From positions 1 to 33,034 of the forward strand of contig NZ_WXVV01000039.1 of assembly GCF_013433315.1 (NCBI RefSeq): DNA of 33,034 bases, given 5' to 3'. Origin of the DNA: Pseudomonas crudilactis. Its GTDB lineage: Bacteria; Pseudomonadota; Gammaproteobacteria; Pseudomonadales; Pseudomonadaceae. Position 1 is the first letter of the stretch, and each line of letters begins with the position of its first letter. Position numbers and translations under genes: made by a program. Of this stretch, positions 15,050-23,351 are shown one piece after another. Under the pieces are notes generated by a model, which saw only the letters and a list, made by a program, of their open reading frames with translations, was not told the DNA's origin and made no database searches.

Positions 15050-15807
15050 CATTGCTCCGACAGGTATTGCTGATATTCCGGCGTACCGGGATAGAGTCGT
15101 TTTAATTGCAGGCCATAACTGGCGGCCTTGTCGCGATCTTCAAACACTTTTGCCAGCCGAACGCCGAGCAATAGACTACGTGCATTTTGTTCGGTCAGCA
15201 GGCTGAATCGGTCGTAATAGTCACGCGCGGGCACATAATGCCTGTCTTCGAAGGACAACTCAGCCATTTCCAGCAATGCGCGTGGTTGTTGGCGGTTCAA
15301 ACGCAGCGCTTTTTCCAGCTGTTGCTGCGCCAGATCACGCTGACCGAGCTTCGCCGCCGTCATACCGAGGTTCTCGAACACACGCGAACGCTCAGGATAC
15401 AGGGTATCGGCGGCGGCCTGTTCAAAACGCTCGTAGGCTTCTTTATAACGCTGTTGTTCGTAGAGAAAACTGCCGTAGTTGTTGAGGATACGGGCATCGG
15501 CGGGACGGGAGGACAAAGCCTTGCGGAAGTGTTCGTCGGCCAGCTCCGGCTCCATTTCGGACTGAAACACCAGCCCGAGGGCAGCGTTGGCATCAGGATC
15601 GGAACCGTCGATTTCCAGCGCCTTTTTCAGCGGCACCTTGGCCCGCTCGCTCATGCCTTGCTGCAAATATCCCAGCCCCAACTGCACGTAGGCAGCCCGC
15701 GCTTCATCGCGGCCCTTGCTGGTCTTCATCGGGTTGTAGTCACCCGACAGGACACAACCAGCACACAGGCTGGCCAACAGCAACAGCAGCGCAAAGCGCA
15801 GGGACAT
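15049..15807 (-). CDS. pilF: Type IV pilus pilotin lipoprotein PilF (PilW)
   Basis: A 252-residue lipoprotein. The signal peptide ends in the lipobox LCAGC (C18), followed by about six tetratricopeptide repeats (for example AYVQLGLGYLQQGMSERA, ANAALGLVFQSEMEPELA, ILNNYGSFLYEQQRYKEA). In P. aeruginosa this protein localises and multimerises the secretin PilQ in the outer membrane. The same order rodZ-pilF-rlmN is conserved there. The pilus structural genes are elsewhere. It starts 12 bases after rlmN. Confidence 0.95.
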   Translation of the reverse strand: MSLRFALLLLLASLCAGCVLSGDYNPMKTSKGRDEARAAYVQLGLGYLQQGMSERAKVPLKKALEIDGSDPDANAALGLVFQSEMEPELADEHFRKALSSRPADARILNNYGSFLYEQQRYKEAYERFEQAAADTLYPERSRVFENLGMTAAKLGQRDLAQQQLEKALRLNRQQPRALLEMAELSFEDRHYVPARDYYDRFSLLTEQNARSLLLGVRLAKVFEDRDKAASYGLQLKRLYPGTPEYQQYLSEQ

Positions 15808-15819
15808 AGAGATCCTCTC

Positions 15820-16968
15820 TTAATTTGTGTTCGCGGCGTTCTGTGCCAGATCGCTGTCGGCGCTCAACTCACGCACGGCGATATAACGTTCGCTGCGACG
15901 GGTGCGATCCAGCACCTGCCCTACCAATTGACCACATGCGGCGTCGATGTCTTCACCACGGGTGGTGCGGACAGTGACGTTGAAACCGGCCTGATGCAAC
16001 TGATCCTGGAAACGACGGATCGCGTTGTTGCTTGGCCGCTCGTACCCGGAATGCGGGAACGGGTTGAACGGAATCAGGTTGATCTTGCACGGAATGTTCT
16101 TCAGCAACTCGATCATCTCGACGGCGTGCTCAACCTTGTCGTTGATGTCCTTGAGCAAGGTGTACTCGATGGTCAGCACACGTTTCTCGCCAAGGGCGGA
16201 CATGTAGCGCTGGCACGACTCGAGCAGCATCTTAAGCGGATATTTCTTGTTGATCGGCACCAATTGGTTACGCAATGCGTCATTCGGTGCGTGCAGCGAC
16301 AACGCCAGGGACACGTCGATGTGCTTGGCCAGCTCATCGATCATCGGCACCACGCCCGAGGTGGACAGGGTCACGCGGCGCTTGGAGATCCCGTAGCCGA
16401 GGTCATCCATCATCAGATGCATGGCGGCAACGACGTTGTCGAAGTTCAGCAGCGGCTCACCCATGCCCATCATCACCACGTTGGTGATGGCACGGTCGAC
16501 GGTTGCCGGGACACTGCCGAAAGATTTGTTGGCAATCCACACCTGGCCAATAACTTCGGCGGCGGTGAGGTTGCTATTGAAGCCTTGCTTGCCGGTGGAG
16601 CAGAAACTGCAATCCAGAGCACAGCCTGCCTGGGACGAAACGCACAGAGTGCCGCGTTTGCCTTGGGGAATGTATACGGTCTCGACGCAGCTGCCGGACG
16701 CCACGCGCACCACCCACTTACGGGTGCCGTCGCTGGAGATGTCCTCGCTGACCACTTCCGGACCACGGACCTCAGCAATAGCCTTGAGCTTGTCACGCAA
16801 GGCCTTGCTGACGTTCGTCATGGCGTCGAAATCATCGACGCCAAAGTGGTGAATCCATTTCATTACCTGACCGGCACGGAAACGCTTCTCCCCGATTGAG
16901 TCGAAGAATTTTTCCATTTCCTGTTGAGTCAGACCCAGCAGGTTGGTTTTTACAGTCGATGTAGTCAT
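15820..16968 (-). CDS. rlmN: Dual 23S rRNA/tRNA adenine-C2 methyltransferase RlmN
   Basis: A 382-residue radical-SAM enzyme that makes 2-methyladenosine in 23S rRNA (A2503) and in some tRNAs. The CxxxCxxC cluster motif is C116-C120-C123 in GCALDCSFCSTGKQG. The two mechanistic cysteines of the family are present as C109 (TLCVSSQ) and C345 (DIDAACGQL). GMGEPLLNFDNV is the SAM-binding GGEP-like motif. It needs a [4Fe-4S] cluster. ATG at 16968, 28 bases after ndk. Confidence 0.98.
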   Translation of the reverse strand: MTTSTVKTNLLGLTQQEMEKFFDSIGEKRFRAGQVMKWIHHFGVDDFDAMTNVSKALRDKLKAIAEVRGPEVVSEDISSDGTRKWVVRVASGSCVETVYIPQGKRGTLCVSSQAGCALDCSFCSTGKQGFNSNLTAAEVIGQVWIANKSFGSVPATVDRAITNVVMMGMGEPLLNFDNVVAAMHLMMDDLGYGISKRRVTLSTSGVVPMIDELAKHIDVSLALSLHAPNDALRNQLVPINKKYPLKMLLESCQRYMSALGEKRVLTIEYTLLKDINDKVEHAVEMIELLKNIPCKINLIPFNPFPHSGYERPSNNAIRRFQDQLHQAGFNVTVRTTRGEDIDAACGQLVGQVLDRTRRSERYIAVRELSADSDLAQNAANTN

Positions 16969-16996
16969 GGATTCACCTTCACTCTTAAGCCAATGC

Positions 16997-17422
16997 TTAG
17001 CGAGTGGTTACTTCAGTAGCTGCGAAGAAGTACGAGATTTCACGAGCAGCTGCGGCTTCGGAGTCCGAACCGTGAACAGCGTTGGCGTCGATGGAATCAG
17101 CGAAGTCAGCGCGGATGGTGCCGGCAGCGGCTTCTTTAGGGTTGGTAGCGCCCATCAGCTCACGGTTCAGAGCGATAGCGTTTTCGCCTTCCAGAACCTG
17201 AACAACAACAGGACCGGAGATCATGAAAGCAACCAGGTCGCCGAAGAAACCACGAGCGCTGTGCTCAGCGTAGAAGCCTTCAGCTTCAGCTTTGGACAGT
17301 TGCTTCAGTTTCGAAGCTACAACGCGCAGGCCGGCTTTTTCGAAACGAGTGGTGATTTCGCCGATGACGTTTTTTGCAACAGCGTCAGGCTTGATGATGG
17401 AGAAAGTGCGTTGAACAGCCAT
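16997..17422 (-). CDS. ndk: Nucleoside diphosphate kinase
   Basis: A 141-residue enzyme that balances NTP and dNTP pools by phosphate transfer through a phosphohistidine. The active-site histidine is H117 in NAVHGSDS. Other family marks are RTFSIIKPDAVAKN, RGFFGDLVAFMISGP and MGATNPKEAAAGTIRADF. It is separated from iscX by 88 bases containing a terminator-like hairpin. It is therefore probably transcribed separately from the isc operon, with or without rlmN downstream. Confidence 0.98.
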   Translation of the reverse strand: MAVQRTFSIIKPDAVAKNVIGEITTRFEKAGLRVVASKLKQLSKAEAEGFYAEHSARGFFGDLVAFMISGPVVVQVLEGENAIALNRELMGATNPKEAAAGTIRADFADSIDANAVHGSDSEAAAAREISYFFAATEVTTR

Positions 17423-17448
17423 GGTGTAACTCCAGAAACGGTAATTTG

Positions 17449-17481
17449 CGAAAAATTAAACCCGCGAATTATACGCGGGTT
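17449..17481 (-). terminator. Terminator of the isc operon, overlapping a TATAAT box
   Basis: The minus strand reads AACCCGCG, a 7-base loop, CGCGGGTT, then TAATTTTT, a plausible intrinsic terminator 30 bases after the iscX stop. The loop on the minus strand contains TATAAT (17473-17468), a perfect -10 hexamer about 46 bases before the ndk start. No good -35 (TTGACA-like) lies 16-18 bases before it, so the promoter reading is less certain than the hairpin. Confidence 0.75.
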
Positions 17482-17510
17482 CTTGGGTATTGCCTAACCT
17501 GCGAGGACGA

Positions 17511-17711
17511 TCAGTCCAATTCTTCAGCCCAGAGCGTCTGAACCGCTTCCAACACCTTCTCGCCAACACGGCCAGAGGTATTGTCGAAATCCGGCAGCTC
17601 TTTGATCCATTGCTGCAGATCGACGAAATTGACAGAAAACGGATCTACACCCGGCTTGGCCTCGGCCAATTCTTCTGCAATACGTTGAACATCATTCCAA
17701 CCGTAGCTCAT
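17511..17711 (-). CDS. iscX: Fe-S assembly protein IscX
   Basis: A 66-residue acidic protein (YGWNDVQRIAEELAEAKPGVDP...LWAEELD). IscX binds IscS and iron and is thought to tune the rate of cluster assembly. Last gene of the isc operon, 14 bases after fdx, as in enterobacteria. Length is normal for the family. Confidence 0.97.
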   Translation of the reverse strand: MSYGWNDVQRIAEELAEAKPGVDPFSVNFVDLQQWIKELPDFDNTSGRVGEKVLEAVQTLWAEELD

Positions 17712-17725
17712 GACAGTCTTACCAG

Positions 17726-18067
17726 TCAGTGCGGCGCTTCAGCCGCATGGTTAAGCGAATATTTCGGAATTTCGACGGTGATGTCTTCTTCACCAACGAT
17801 AGCCTGACAGGCCAGACGCGATTGCGCTTCCAGGCCCCATGCACGATCGAGGAAGTCTTCTTCCAGCTCGTCAGCCTCTTCCATCGAGTCAAAACCCTCG
17901 CGGATGATGCAGTGGCAGGTGGTGCAAGCGCAGACGCCGCCGCAGGCGCTTTCCATCTCGATGTGGTGTTCGTGGGCCAATTCGAGAATCGATGTGCCGG
18001 GCGCAGCCTCGACCACCATGCCTTCAGGGCAGAACTTCTCGTGGGGCAGAAAAATGACCTGCGGCAT
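17726..18067 (-). CDS. fdx: Isc-type [2Fe-2S] ferredoxin
   Basis: A 113-residue adrenodoxin-type ferredoxin. Cluster ligands are C42, C48, C51 and C87, in SACGGVCACTTCHC and RLACQAI, with the spacing of E. coli Fdx. It supplies electrons for Fe-S assembly on IscU. Its ATG overlaps the hscA stop as TGATG, so the two are translationally coupled. Confidence 0.97.
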   Translation of the reverse strand: MPQVIFLPHEKFCPEGMVVEAAPGTSILELAHEHHIEMESACGGVCACTTCHCIIREGFDSMEEADELEEDFLDRAWGLEAQSRLACQAIVGEEDITVEIPKYSLNHAAEAPH

Positions 18068-19932
18068 CAGATATCCTCGATTTCATTCAGGTTGCGCCCC
18101 GACAGAGCGGCTTTCACCGTCAGATCCATGCGGCGGGCAGCAAAAGCATCGGTCACTTGCGACAGACGCTTGGTCTGTTGCTCGATGGCGTAACCATCAG
18201 TACCTTTCATCAGTTCGGCCAGTTCCTGCAACTGCAGGTCGATGACCATGCGCTCTTCGGCGTCGAGCAAACGCTCGCCGTCCGCCTCCAGAGCGCCCTG
18301 CACCGCTTCGATCAGGCGCTGGGCATCGACTTGCTGCTCACGCAGAACGCGGGCAACTTTGTCGTCATTGGCGTGCTGGAACGAATCCTTGAGCATTTTG
18401 GCGATTTCGCCGTCGGTCAGACCGTAAGACGGTTTGACCTGAATGCTCGCCTCAACGCCCGAACCCAGTTCACGGGCAGAAACACTGAGCAGACCGTCGG
18501 CGTCGACCTGGAAGGTCACGCGAATCTTCGCTGCACCGGCGACCATTGCTGGAATGCCGCGCAATTCGAAGCGCGCCAGGGAACGGCAGTCGCTGATCAG
18601 CTCGCGCTCACCTTGCAAAACGTGAATCGCCATGGCCGACTGGCCGTCTTTATAAGTGGTGAAATCTTGCGCACGTGCGACGGGGATGGTGGTGTTACGT
18701 GGAATCACCTTCTCCATCAGACCGCCCATGGTTTCCAGTCCCAAGGACAGCGGAATCACGTCGAGCAGCAGCAGTTCGCCGCCATCGCGCTTGTTGCCAG
18801 CCAGGGTATCGGCCTGGATCGCGGCACCGATGGCCACCACTTGATCCGGATCGATTTCAGTCAGCGGCTGACGGCCAAAGGCTTCGGCAACGGCTTCGCG
18901 AACGCGCGGCACGCGAGTCGAACCGCCGACCATAACCACGGCGTGCACGTCTTCCAGCTCAACACCGGAATCACGAACGGCGCGACGGCAGGCTTTCAGG
19001 CTGCGAGCGACCATCGGCTCGATCAGCGCATCAAAGGCTTCGCGAGTCAGTTGGGCTTTCCAGTCACCGTAGGCAACTTCAACGCTGGCCGCTTCGGTCA
19101 GGGCTTCTTTGGCCGCGCAAGCAGTTTGCAGCAGATTGCGTTGTGCACCCGGATCGAGATCGGCGGACAGGCCGGCGCTCTCGATGATCCAGCCGGCAAT
19201 CGCGTGATCGAAGTCATCGCCGCCCAGCGCGCTGTCGCCGCCAGTGGCCAGCACTTCGAAAACACCACCGGTCAGACGCAGAATCGAAATATCGAAGGTG
19301 CCACCGCCGAGGTCATAAATGGCTACCAGGCCTTCGGCATGCTGATCCAGACCGTAAGCCACAGCGGCCGCAGTCGGCTCATTGAGCAGGCGCAGCACGT
19401 TCAGACCGGCGAGTTTCGCCGCATCTTTAGTGGCTTGACGCTGAGCATCGTCGAAATACGCCGGAACGGTAATCACCGCACCCACCAGTTCGCCACCCAA
19501 GGTCGCTTCGGCGCGCTGACGCAGGACCTTGAGGATATCAGCGGAGACTTCGACCGGGCTTTTCGGGCCCTGCACGGTGTCGATGAACGGCATGTGCGAT
19601 TCGCCACCGACAAAGCGGTATGGCAATTGTTCGCCCAATTGCTTGACGTCGGACAGACCGCGACCCATCAAGCGCTTGACCGACAGCACGGTGTTCAAAG
19701 GATCGGAAGCGGCGGCCAGTTTGGCCGACTCGCCGACTTCGACGCGATCGGCGTGGTAACGCACAGCGGACGGCAGGATGACCTGCCCGTTTGCGTCGGC
19801 CAACGGCTCGGAAAGACCACTGCGCAACGCAGCGACCAGCGAATTGGTAGTGCCCAAGTCGATCCCCACAGCCAGACGACGCTGGTGCGGTTGAGGACTT
19901 TGGCCGGGTTCGGCGATCTGCAGTAGGGCCAT
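18067..19932 (-). CDS. hscA: Hsp70-type chaperone HscA
   Basis: A 621-residue Hsp70 specialised for Fe-S transfer. The ATPase domain carries VGIDLGTTNSLVA, NVLRLLNEPTAAAVAYG, IYDLGGGTFDISIL and VVMVGGSTRVPRVREAV. The substrate-binding domain (about 390-540) binds the LPPVK motif of IscU, which is present in the IscU encoded in this operon. A helical lid follows. With HscB it drives release of the cluster from IscU. The start is ATG at 19932, and hscB lies 51 bases upstream. Confidence 0.98.
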   Translation of the reverse strand: MALLQIAEPGQSPQPHQRRLAVGIDLGTTNSLVAALRSGLSEPLADANGQVILPSAVRYHADRVEVGESAKLAAASDPLNTVLSVKRLMGRGLSDVKQLGEQLPYRFVGGESHMPFIDTVQGPKSPVEVSADILKVLRQRAEATLGGELVGAVITVPAYFDDAQRQATKDAAKLAGLNVLRLLNEPTAAAVAYGLDQHAEGLVAIYDLGGGTFDISILRLTGGVFEVLATGGDSALGGDDFDHAIAGWIIESAGLSADLDPGAQRNLLQTACAAKEALTEAASVEVAYGDWKAQLTREAFDALIEPMVARSLKACRRAVRDSGVELEDVHAVVMVGGSTRVPRVREAVAEAFGRQPLTEIDPDQVVAIGAAIQADTLAGNKRDGGELLLLDVIPLSLGLETMGGLMEKVIPRNTTIPVARAQDFTTYKDGQSAMAIHVLQGERELISDCRSLARFELRGIPAMVAGAAKIRVTFQVDADGLLSVSARELGSGVEASIQVKPSYGLTDGEIAKMLKDSFQHANDDKVARVLREQQVDAQRLIEAVQGALEADGERLLDAEERMVIDLQLQELAELMKGTDGYAIEQQTKRLSQVTDAFAARRMDLTVKAALSGRNLNEIEDI

Positions 19933-19983
19933 CGTGATCAGGACTTATCTGTATATCAGGCGTGCGACCGGAGCGGCACTGGG

Positions 19984-20505
19984 TTAATCGTCGAGGCGCT
20001 CTTCTAACTGGCGCACTTCGTAGGTGAGCTTGTCGAGGAACTGCATGCGCCGCATCAGGCGTTCGGCCTGCTCACGTTGCGCTGCGTCATCCCAACAGGC
20101 TGCGAAGCTTTCATTGAGTTCTTCCTGAGCCGATTTCAAGCGCCGCTTGAACACGGCGACGCCGTCGAGGTCGGCACTGTCCTGGAGGTCTTCGAGCTCT
20201 TCGCGCCATTGCATCTGCTGCAGAAGAAACTCGGGATCATGCACAGTGACTTCCATCGGCACTTCATGCCCGCTGATGGTCAGCAGGTAGCGTGCGCGCT
20301 GGGCCGGACTCTTGAGCGTCTGATAGGCGTCGTTGAGCCGTGCAGACTGCTCGAGTGCCGACCGCTGCTCACGCTCGGAAGCGTCGGCAAAACGGTCAGG
20401 ATGAACGCCGCGCGCCAACTCACGATAGCGCGTGGCCAACTGCTCGAGATCCAGACGGAAACCCGGTTGCAGCTCGAATAAAGCGAAATGACAAGGAATA
20501 CCCAC
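19984..20505 (-). CDS. hscB: J-domain co-chaperone HscB
   Basis: A 173-residue co-chaperone with an N-terminal J domain (HPD at 35-37, in ARGVHPDRFAD) that stimulates HscA, and a C-terminal helical domain that binds IscU. The open frame runs back to 20544. The GTG at 20505 (product MGIPCHFALFELQPGF) matches homologues and has GAGG 6 bases upstream, and starting further up would run into iscA. Confidence 0.96.
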   Translation of the reverse strand: MGIPCHFALFELQPGFRLDLEQLATRYRELARGVHPDRFADASEREQRSALEQSARLNDAYQTLKSPAQRARYLLTISGHEVPMEVTVHDPEFLLQQMQWREELEDLQDSADLDGVAVFKRRLKSAQEELNESFAACWDDAAQREQAERLMRRMQFLDKLTYEVRQLEERLDD

Positions 20506-20513
20506 GACAAGCC

Positions 20514-20837
20514 TCAGATGTTGAAGCTTTCGCCGCAGCCACATTCACCGCGTACGTTGGGGTTGTTGAACTTGAAGCCTTCGTTCAACCCTTCCTTGAC
20601 GAAATCGAGCTCGGTGCCGTCCAGGTAGGCGAGGCTTTTCGGGTCGATGATCACTTTTTCGCCGTGACTTTCGAACACCTGATCCTCTGCAACCACCTCG
20701 TCGACAAACTCCAGCACGTAGGCAAGGCCGGAACAGCCTGTGGTGCGAACACCCAGACGAATCCCTTCACCTTTGCCGCGCCCGTCGAGGGAGCGCCGCA
20801 CGTGTCGAGCAGCCGCTTCTGTCATGCTGATAGCCAT
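20514..20837 (-). CDS. iscA: A-type Fe-S carrier IscA
   Basis: A 107-residue A-type carrier with the three cluster-binding cysteines C35 (TTGCSGLAY), C99 and C101 (GECGCGESF). ATG at 20837 has AAGGAG 7 bases upstream. An in-frame start 24 bases earlier has no such support. It probably transfers clusters to apo-proteins or helps form [4Fe-4S] clusters. Confidence 0.97.
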   Translation of the reverse strand: MAISMTEAAARHVRRSLDGRGKGEGIRLGVRTTGCSGLAYVLEFVDEVVAEDQVFESHGEKVIIDPKSLAYLDGTELDFVKEGLNEGFKFNNPNVRGECGCGESFNI

Positions 20838-20871
20838 CGGTGACTCCTTACTCGTCGCCAAATCCAGAAAG

Positions 20872-21258
20872 TCAGATCAAGCCTTTCTTCTGCTTGTAAT
20901 CGCGAACAGCCGCTTTGATAGCGTCTTCAGCCAGTACCGAGCAGTGAATTTTCACTGGCGGCAGGGCCAGTTCTTCGGCCAGCTGAGTGTTCTTGATGGT
21001 TTCTGCTTCGTCCAGGGTCTTGCCCTTCATCCACTCGGTGGCGAGGGAGCTGGAAGCGATAGCCGAACCGCAGCCGTAGGTCTTGAACTTGGCATCTTCG
21101 ATGATGCCAGCGTCGTTGACCTTGATTTGCAGACGCATCACATCGCCGCACGCCGGAGCGCCGACCATGCCGGTGCCGACATCAGGATCTTCCGCGTTCA
21201 TCTTGCCGACGTTGCGCGGGTTTTCGTAGTGGTCGATGACCTTTTCGCTGTAAGCCAT
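20872..21258 (-). CDS. iscU: Fe-S scaffold IscU
   Basis: A 128-residue scaffold on which clusters are built. Ligands are C37, D39, C63, H105 and C106, in GAPACGDV, TYGCGSA and KIHCSVLAEDA. LPPVK (99-103) is the HscA recognition motif. ATG at 21258 gives the conserved start AYSEKVIDHYENPRNVG. The 101-base spacer between iscS and this gene is unusually long for the operon and holds a hairpin. Confidence 0.98.
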   Translation of the reverse strand: MAYSEKVIDHYENPRNVGKMNAEDPDVGTGMVGAPACGDVMRLQIKVNDAGIIEDAKFKTYGCGSAIASSSLATEWMKGKTLDEAETIKNTQLAEELALPPVKIHCSVLAEDAIKAAVRDYKQKKGLI

Positions 21259-21316
21259 GATTCTCAATCCTCACTCATCAGGGCCGCTCTTGAGACCCTG
21301 CAACTGCGCTGCGTAA

Positions 21317-21351
21317 ACCGCCGCGTCGCTACAGGATCTGTATCTGGCGGC
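21317..21351 (-). promoter_or_regulatory. Candidate RNA hairpin in the iscS-iscU spacer
   Basis: In the transcript GCCGCC (21351-21346) can pair with GGCGGT (21322-21317). Inside it TACAG and CTGTA (21342-21338 and 21334-21330) form a perfect 5-bp stem around ATC. It lies 8 bases after the iscS stop and about 60 bases before iscU. There is no U-tract, so it is not a terminator. A processing or stability role is inference. Confidence 0.4.
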
Positions 21352-21359
21352 TTCTATAT

Positions 21360-22574
21360 TTAGTGTGCCGCCCACTCGATTTTCGAGATATCGACGCCGT
21401 CTTTGTACATGTCCCACAGCGGCGACAAAGCGCGCAGCTTGGTAACGGCCTCGCAGACTTTCTGCGCGGCGTAGTCGATTTCTTCTTCGGTGGTGAAACG
21501 GCCGAAGGTGAAGCGGATCGAGCTGTGTGCCAGTTCGTCGTTGCGGCCCAGGGCGCGCAGTACGTACGAAGGCTCCAGCGACGCCGAGGTGCACGCCGAA
21601 CCGGACGATACCGCGAGATCCTTGAGCGCCATGATCAGCGACTCGCCTTCAACGTAGTTGAAGCTCAGGTTCAGGTTGTGCGGAACGCGGGCGGTCAGGC
21701 TGCCGTTGACGTACAGCTCTTCCAGGTGCTCGACCTGCTTGTAGAAGCGGTCGCTCAAGGCTTTGATACGGACGTTTTCGGCAGCCATGTCTTCTTTGGC
21801 TACGCGGAACGCTTCGCCCATGCCGACGATCTGGTGGGTCGCCAGGGTGCCGGATCGCATGCCGCGCTCGTGACCGCCGCCGTGCATGGTCGCTTCGATG
21901 CGCACACGCGGCTTGCGGCTGACGTACAGCGCGCCGATGCCTTTAGGGCCGTAGGTTTTGTGGGCGGAGAACGACATCATGTCGACTTTCAGTTTCTGCA
22001 GGTCGATCTCGACCTTGCCAGTGGACTGAGCAGCGTCGACGTGGAACAGAATGCCCTTGGCGCGGAGCATTTCGCCGATCGCGGCGATGTCGTTAACGGT
22101 GCCGATTTCGTTGTTCACGTGCATCACGGAGACCAGAATGGTGTCTTCGCGCAGTGCCGCATCAATCATGGCCGGAGTGATCAGACCGTCTTCGGTCGGC
22201 TCGAGGTAAGTGACCTCGAAACCTTCACGCTCCAGTTGGCGCATGGTGTCGAGGACAGCCTTGTGCTCGATCTTGGAGGTGATCAGGTGCTTGCCCTTGG
22301 AGCCGTAGAAATGCGCCGCACCCTTGATTGCCAGGTTGTCGGATTCGGTAGCGCCCGAGGTCCAGACGATTTCGCGCGGATCGGCGTTGACCAGATCGGC
22401 CACCTGACGACGGGCGTTTTCGACGGACTCTTCAGCTTTCCAGCCGAATACGTGGGAACGGGACGCCGGATTACCGAAGTTTCCGTCGACCAGCAGGCAT
22501 TCACTCATTTTTTGCGCAACACGCGGATCAACCGGGGTGGTCGCAGAGTAATCAAGGTAAATCGGCAATTTCAT
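21360..22574 (-). CDS. iscS: Cysteine desulfurase IscS
   Basis: A 404-residue PLP enzyme that converts cysteine to alanine and keeps the sulfur as a persulfide. PLP lysine K206 is in SFSAHKTYGPKG, and the persulfide cysteine C328 is in SSGSACTSASLEPSY on the mobile loop, at E. coli numbering. GGAG lies 8 bases before ATG 22574. It supplies sulfur to IscU and also to tRNA thiolation and other pathways. cysE close upstream makes the precursor of its substrate cysteine. Confidence 0.98.
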   Translation of the reverse strand: MKLPIYLDYSATTPVDPRVAQKMSECLLVDGNFGNPASRSHVFGWKAEESVENARRQVADLVNADPREIVWTSGATESDNLAIKGAAHFYGSKGKHLITSKIEHKAVLDTMRQLEREGFEVTYLEPTEDGLITPAMIDAALREDTILVSVMHVNNEIGTVNDIAAIGEMLRAKGILFHVDAAQSTGKVEIDLQKLKVDMMSFSAHKTYGPKGIGALYVSRKPRVRIEATMHGGGHERGMRSGTLATHQIVGMGEAFRVAKEDMAAENVRIKALSDRFYKQVEHLEELYVNGSLTARVPHNLNLSFNYVEGESLIMALKDLAVSSGSACTSASLEPSYVLRALGRNDELAHSSIRFTFGRFTTEEEIDYAAQKVCEAVTKLRALSPLWDMYKDGVDISKIEWAAH

Positions 22575-22621
22575 GGACTATCTCCTAAATCAGGGCTGGC
22601 GTGCCGCTAGCTCTTTGGCTG

Positions 22622-23113
22622 TCATTCGACGGCGGACGCTTCAATCTTGTCCAGGCGTGGCGCCTTGCTGTTGCAACGGCGCTGGTCCTGACGCTGGGCT
22701 ACTTCTTGCACCTCACGGCGAGTCACAAGATCAGCCAAGCTGATACCACTTAGAAATTCGTGAATCTGCAGGCTCAAGTCGCACCACAGATGGTGAGTCA
22801 GGCAGGTGTCGCCGGAATGGCAATCGCCCTGGCCCTGGCATTTGGTGGCATCGACCGATTCGTTTACCGCATCGATCACCTGAGCGACCTGAATGCCCTG
22901 CATGTCGCGGGACAACTGGTAGCCACCACCCGGGCCGCGAACACTGGAAACCAGGTTGCTGCGACGCAGCTTGGCGAACAGCTGTTCGAGGTAGGACAGG
23001 GAGATGCCTTGGCGCTCGGAGATATCGGCCAGGGACACGGGCCCGTGCTGCGCGTGCAACGCCAGGTCAAGCATGGCGGTCACGGCGTATCGGCCTTTTG
23101 TAGTCAGTCGCAT
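22622..23113 (-). CDS. iscR: Fe-S-responsive regulator IscR
   Basis: A 163-residue Rrf2-family regulator with an N-terminal winged helix (MRLTTKGRYAVTAMLDLALH; SYLEQLFAKLRRSNLVSSVRG). The [2Fe-2S] ligands are C92, C98, C104 and H107, matching E. coli IscR. Holo-IscR represses the isc operon when clusters are plentiful. It is the first gene of the operon, preceded by two tandem IscR boxes, so autoregulation is expected. The tail after residue 135 (RREVQEVAQRQDQRRCN...) is charged and probably flexible. Confidence 0.98.
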   Translation of the reverse strand: MRLTTKGRYAVTAMLDLALHAQHGPVSLADISERQGISLSYLEQLFAKLRRSNLVSSVRGPGGGYQLSRDMQGIQVAQVIDAVNESVDATKCQGQGDCHSGDTCLTHHLWCDLSLQIHEFLSGISLADLVTRREVQEVAQRQDQRRCNSKAPRLDKIEASAVE

Positions 23114-23144
23114 GGACAGTTACCACGGAGTTCAGAATGGGGCG

Positions 23145-23173
23145 AGTATGCAATTCCCGAGTATTTAAGTCAA
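23145..23173 (-). promoter_or_regulatory. Promoter of iscR (sigma-70 type)
   Basis: On the minus strand TTGACT (23173-23168) and CATACT (23150-23145) are spaced by 17 bases, a good sigma-70 match about 30 bases before the iscR start. The -35 lies inside the proximal IscR box, so bound IscR would block RNA polymerase. Confidence 0.8.
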
Positions 23174-23202
23174 CTTTAAGACCTAGTACTTTAGTCAGGA
23201 TT
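23152..23202 (-). promoter_or_regulatory. Tandem IscR type-1 boxes
   Basis: Two adjacent half-conserved copies of the type-1 IscR site are read on the minus strand. The distal one (23202-23178) contains CCTGACTAAAGTACTAGG, and the proximal one (23177-23152) contains GTTGACTTAAATACTCGGG. The GACT cores are exactly 25 bases apart. The proximal copy fits the published type-1 pattern (YYGACTRWWWYAGTCRR) best in its right half. The layout resembles E. coli iscR. Confidence 0.82.
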
Positions 23203-23271
23203 ACCCGCAAAAGAGCGCGCGCATCATAGCAAAGGCTGGCGGCATGCAGCCAGCGGTACCGCGTGATCGTT

Positions 23272-23338
23272 CTTCGCGAGCAAGCTCGCTCCCACAAGGA
23301 CAATACATTCCATTGTGGGAGCGAGCTTGCTCGCGAAG
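23272..23338. repeat. REP doublet (inverted pair), family A
   Basis: Perfect 25-base inverted arms at 23272-23296 and 23314-23338, with the same core as at 1417-1514, close around a 17-base loop. It lies 14 bases after the cysE stop and about 70 bases upstream of the IscR boxes. As a stable hairpin it may set the 3' end of the trmJ/cysE transcript. Confidence 0.93.
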
Positions 23339-23351
23339 GCAGCGGCGCGGT

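Noticed and set aside
13400..15073. 557-codon plus-strand ORF across ispG and rodZ
   Set aside because: Runs opposite two clear genes. Its Cys/Arg/Gly-rich block is the complement of the Pro/Ala/Thr linker of RodZ.
18157..19926. 589-codon plus-strand ORF opposite hscA
   Set aside because: Antisense of hscA, whose Hsp70 motifs are unmistakable.
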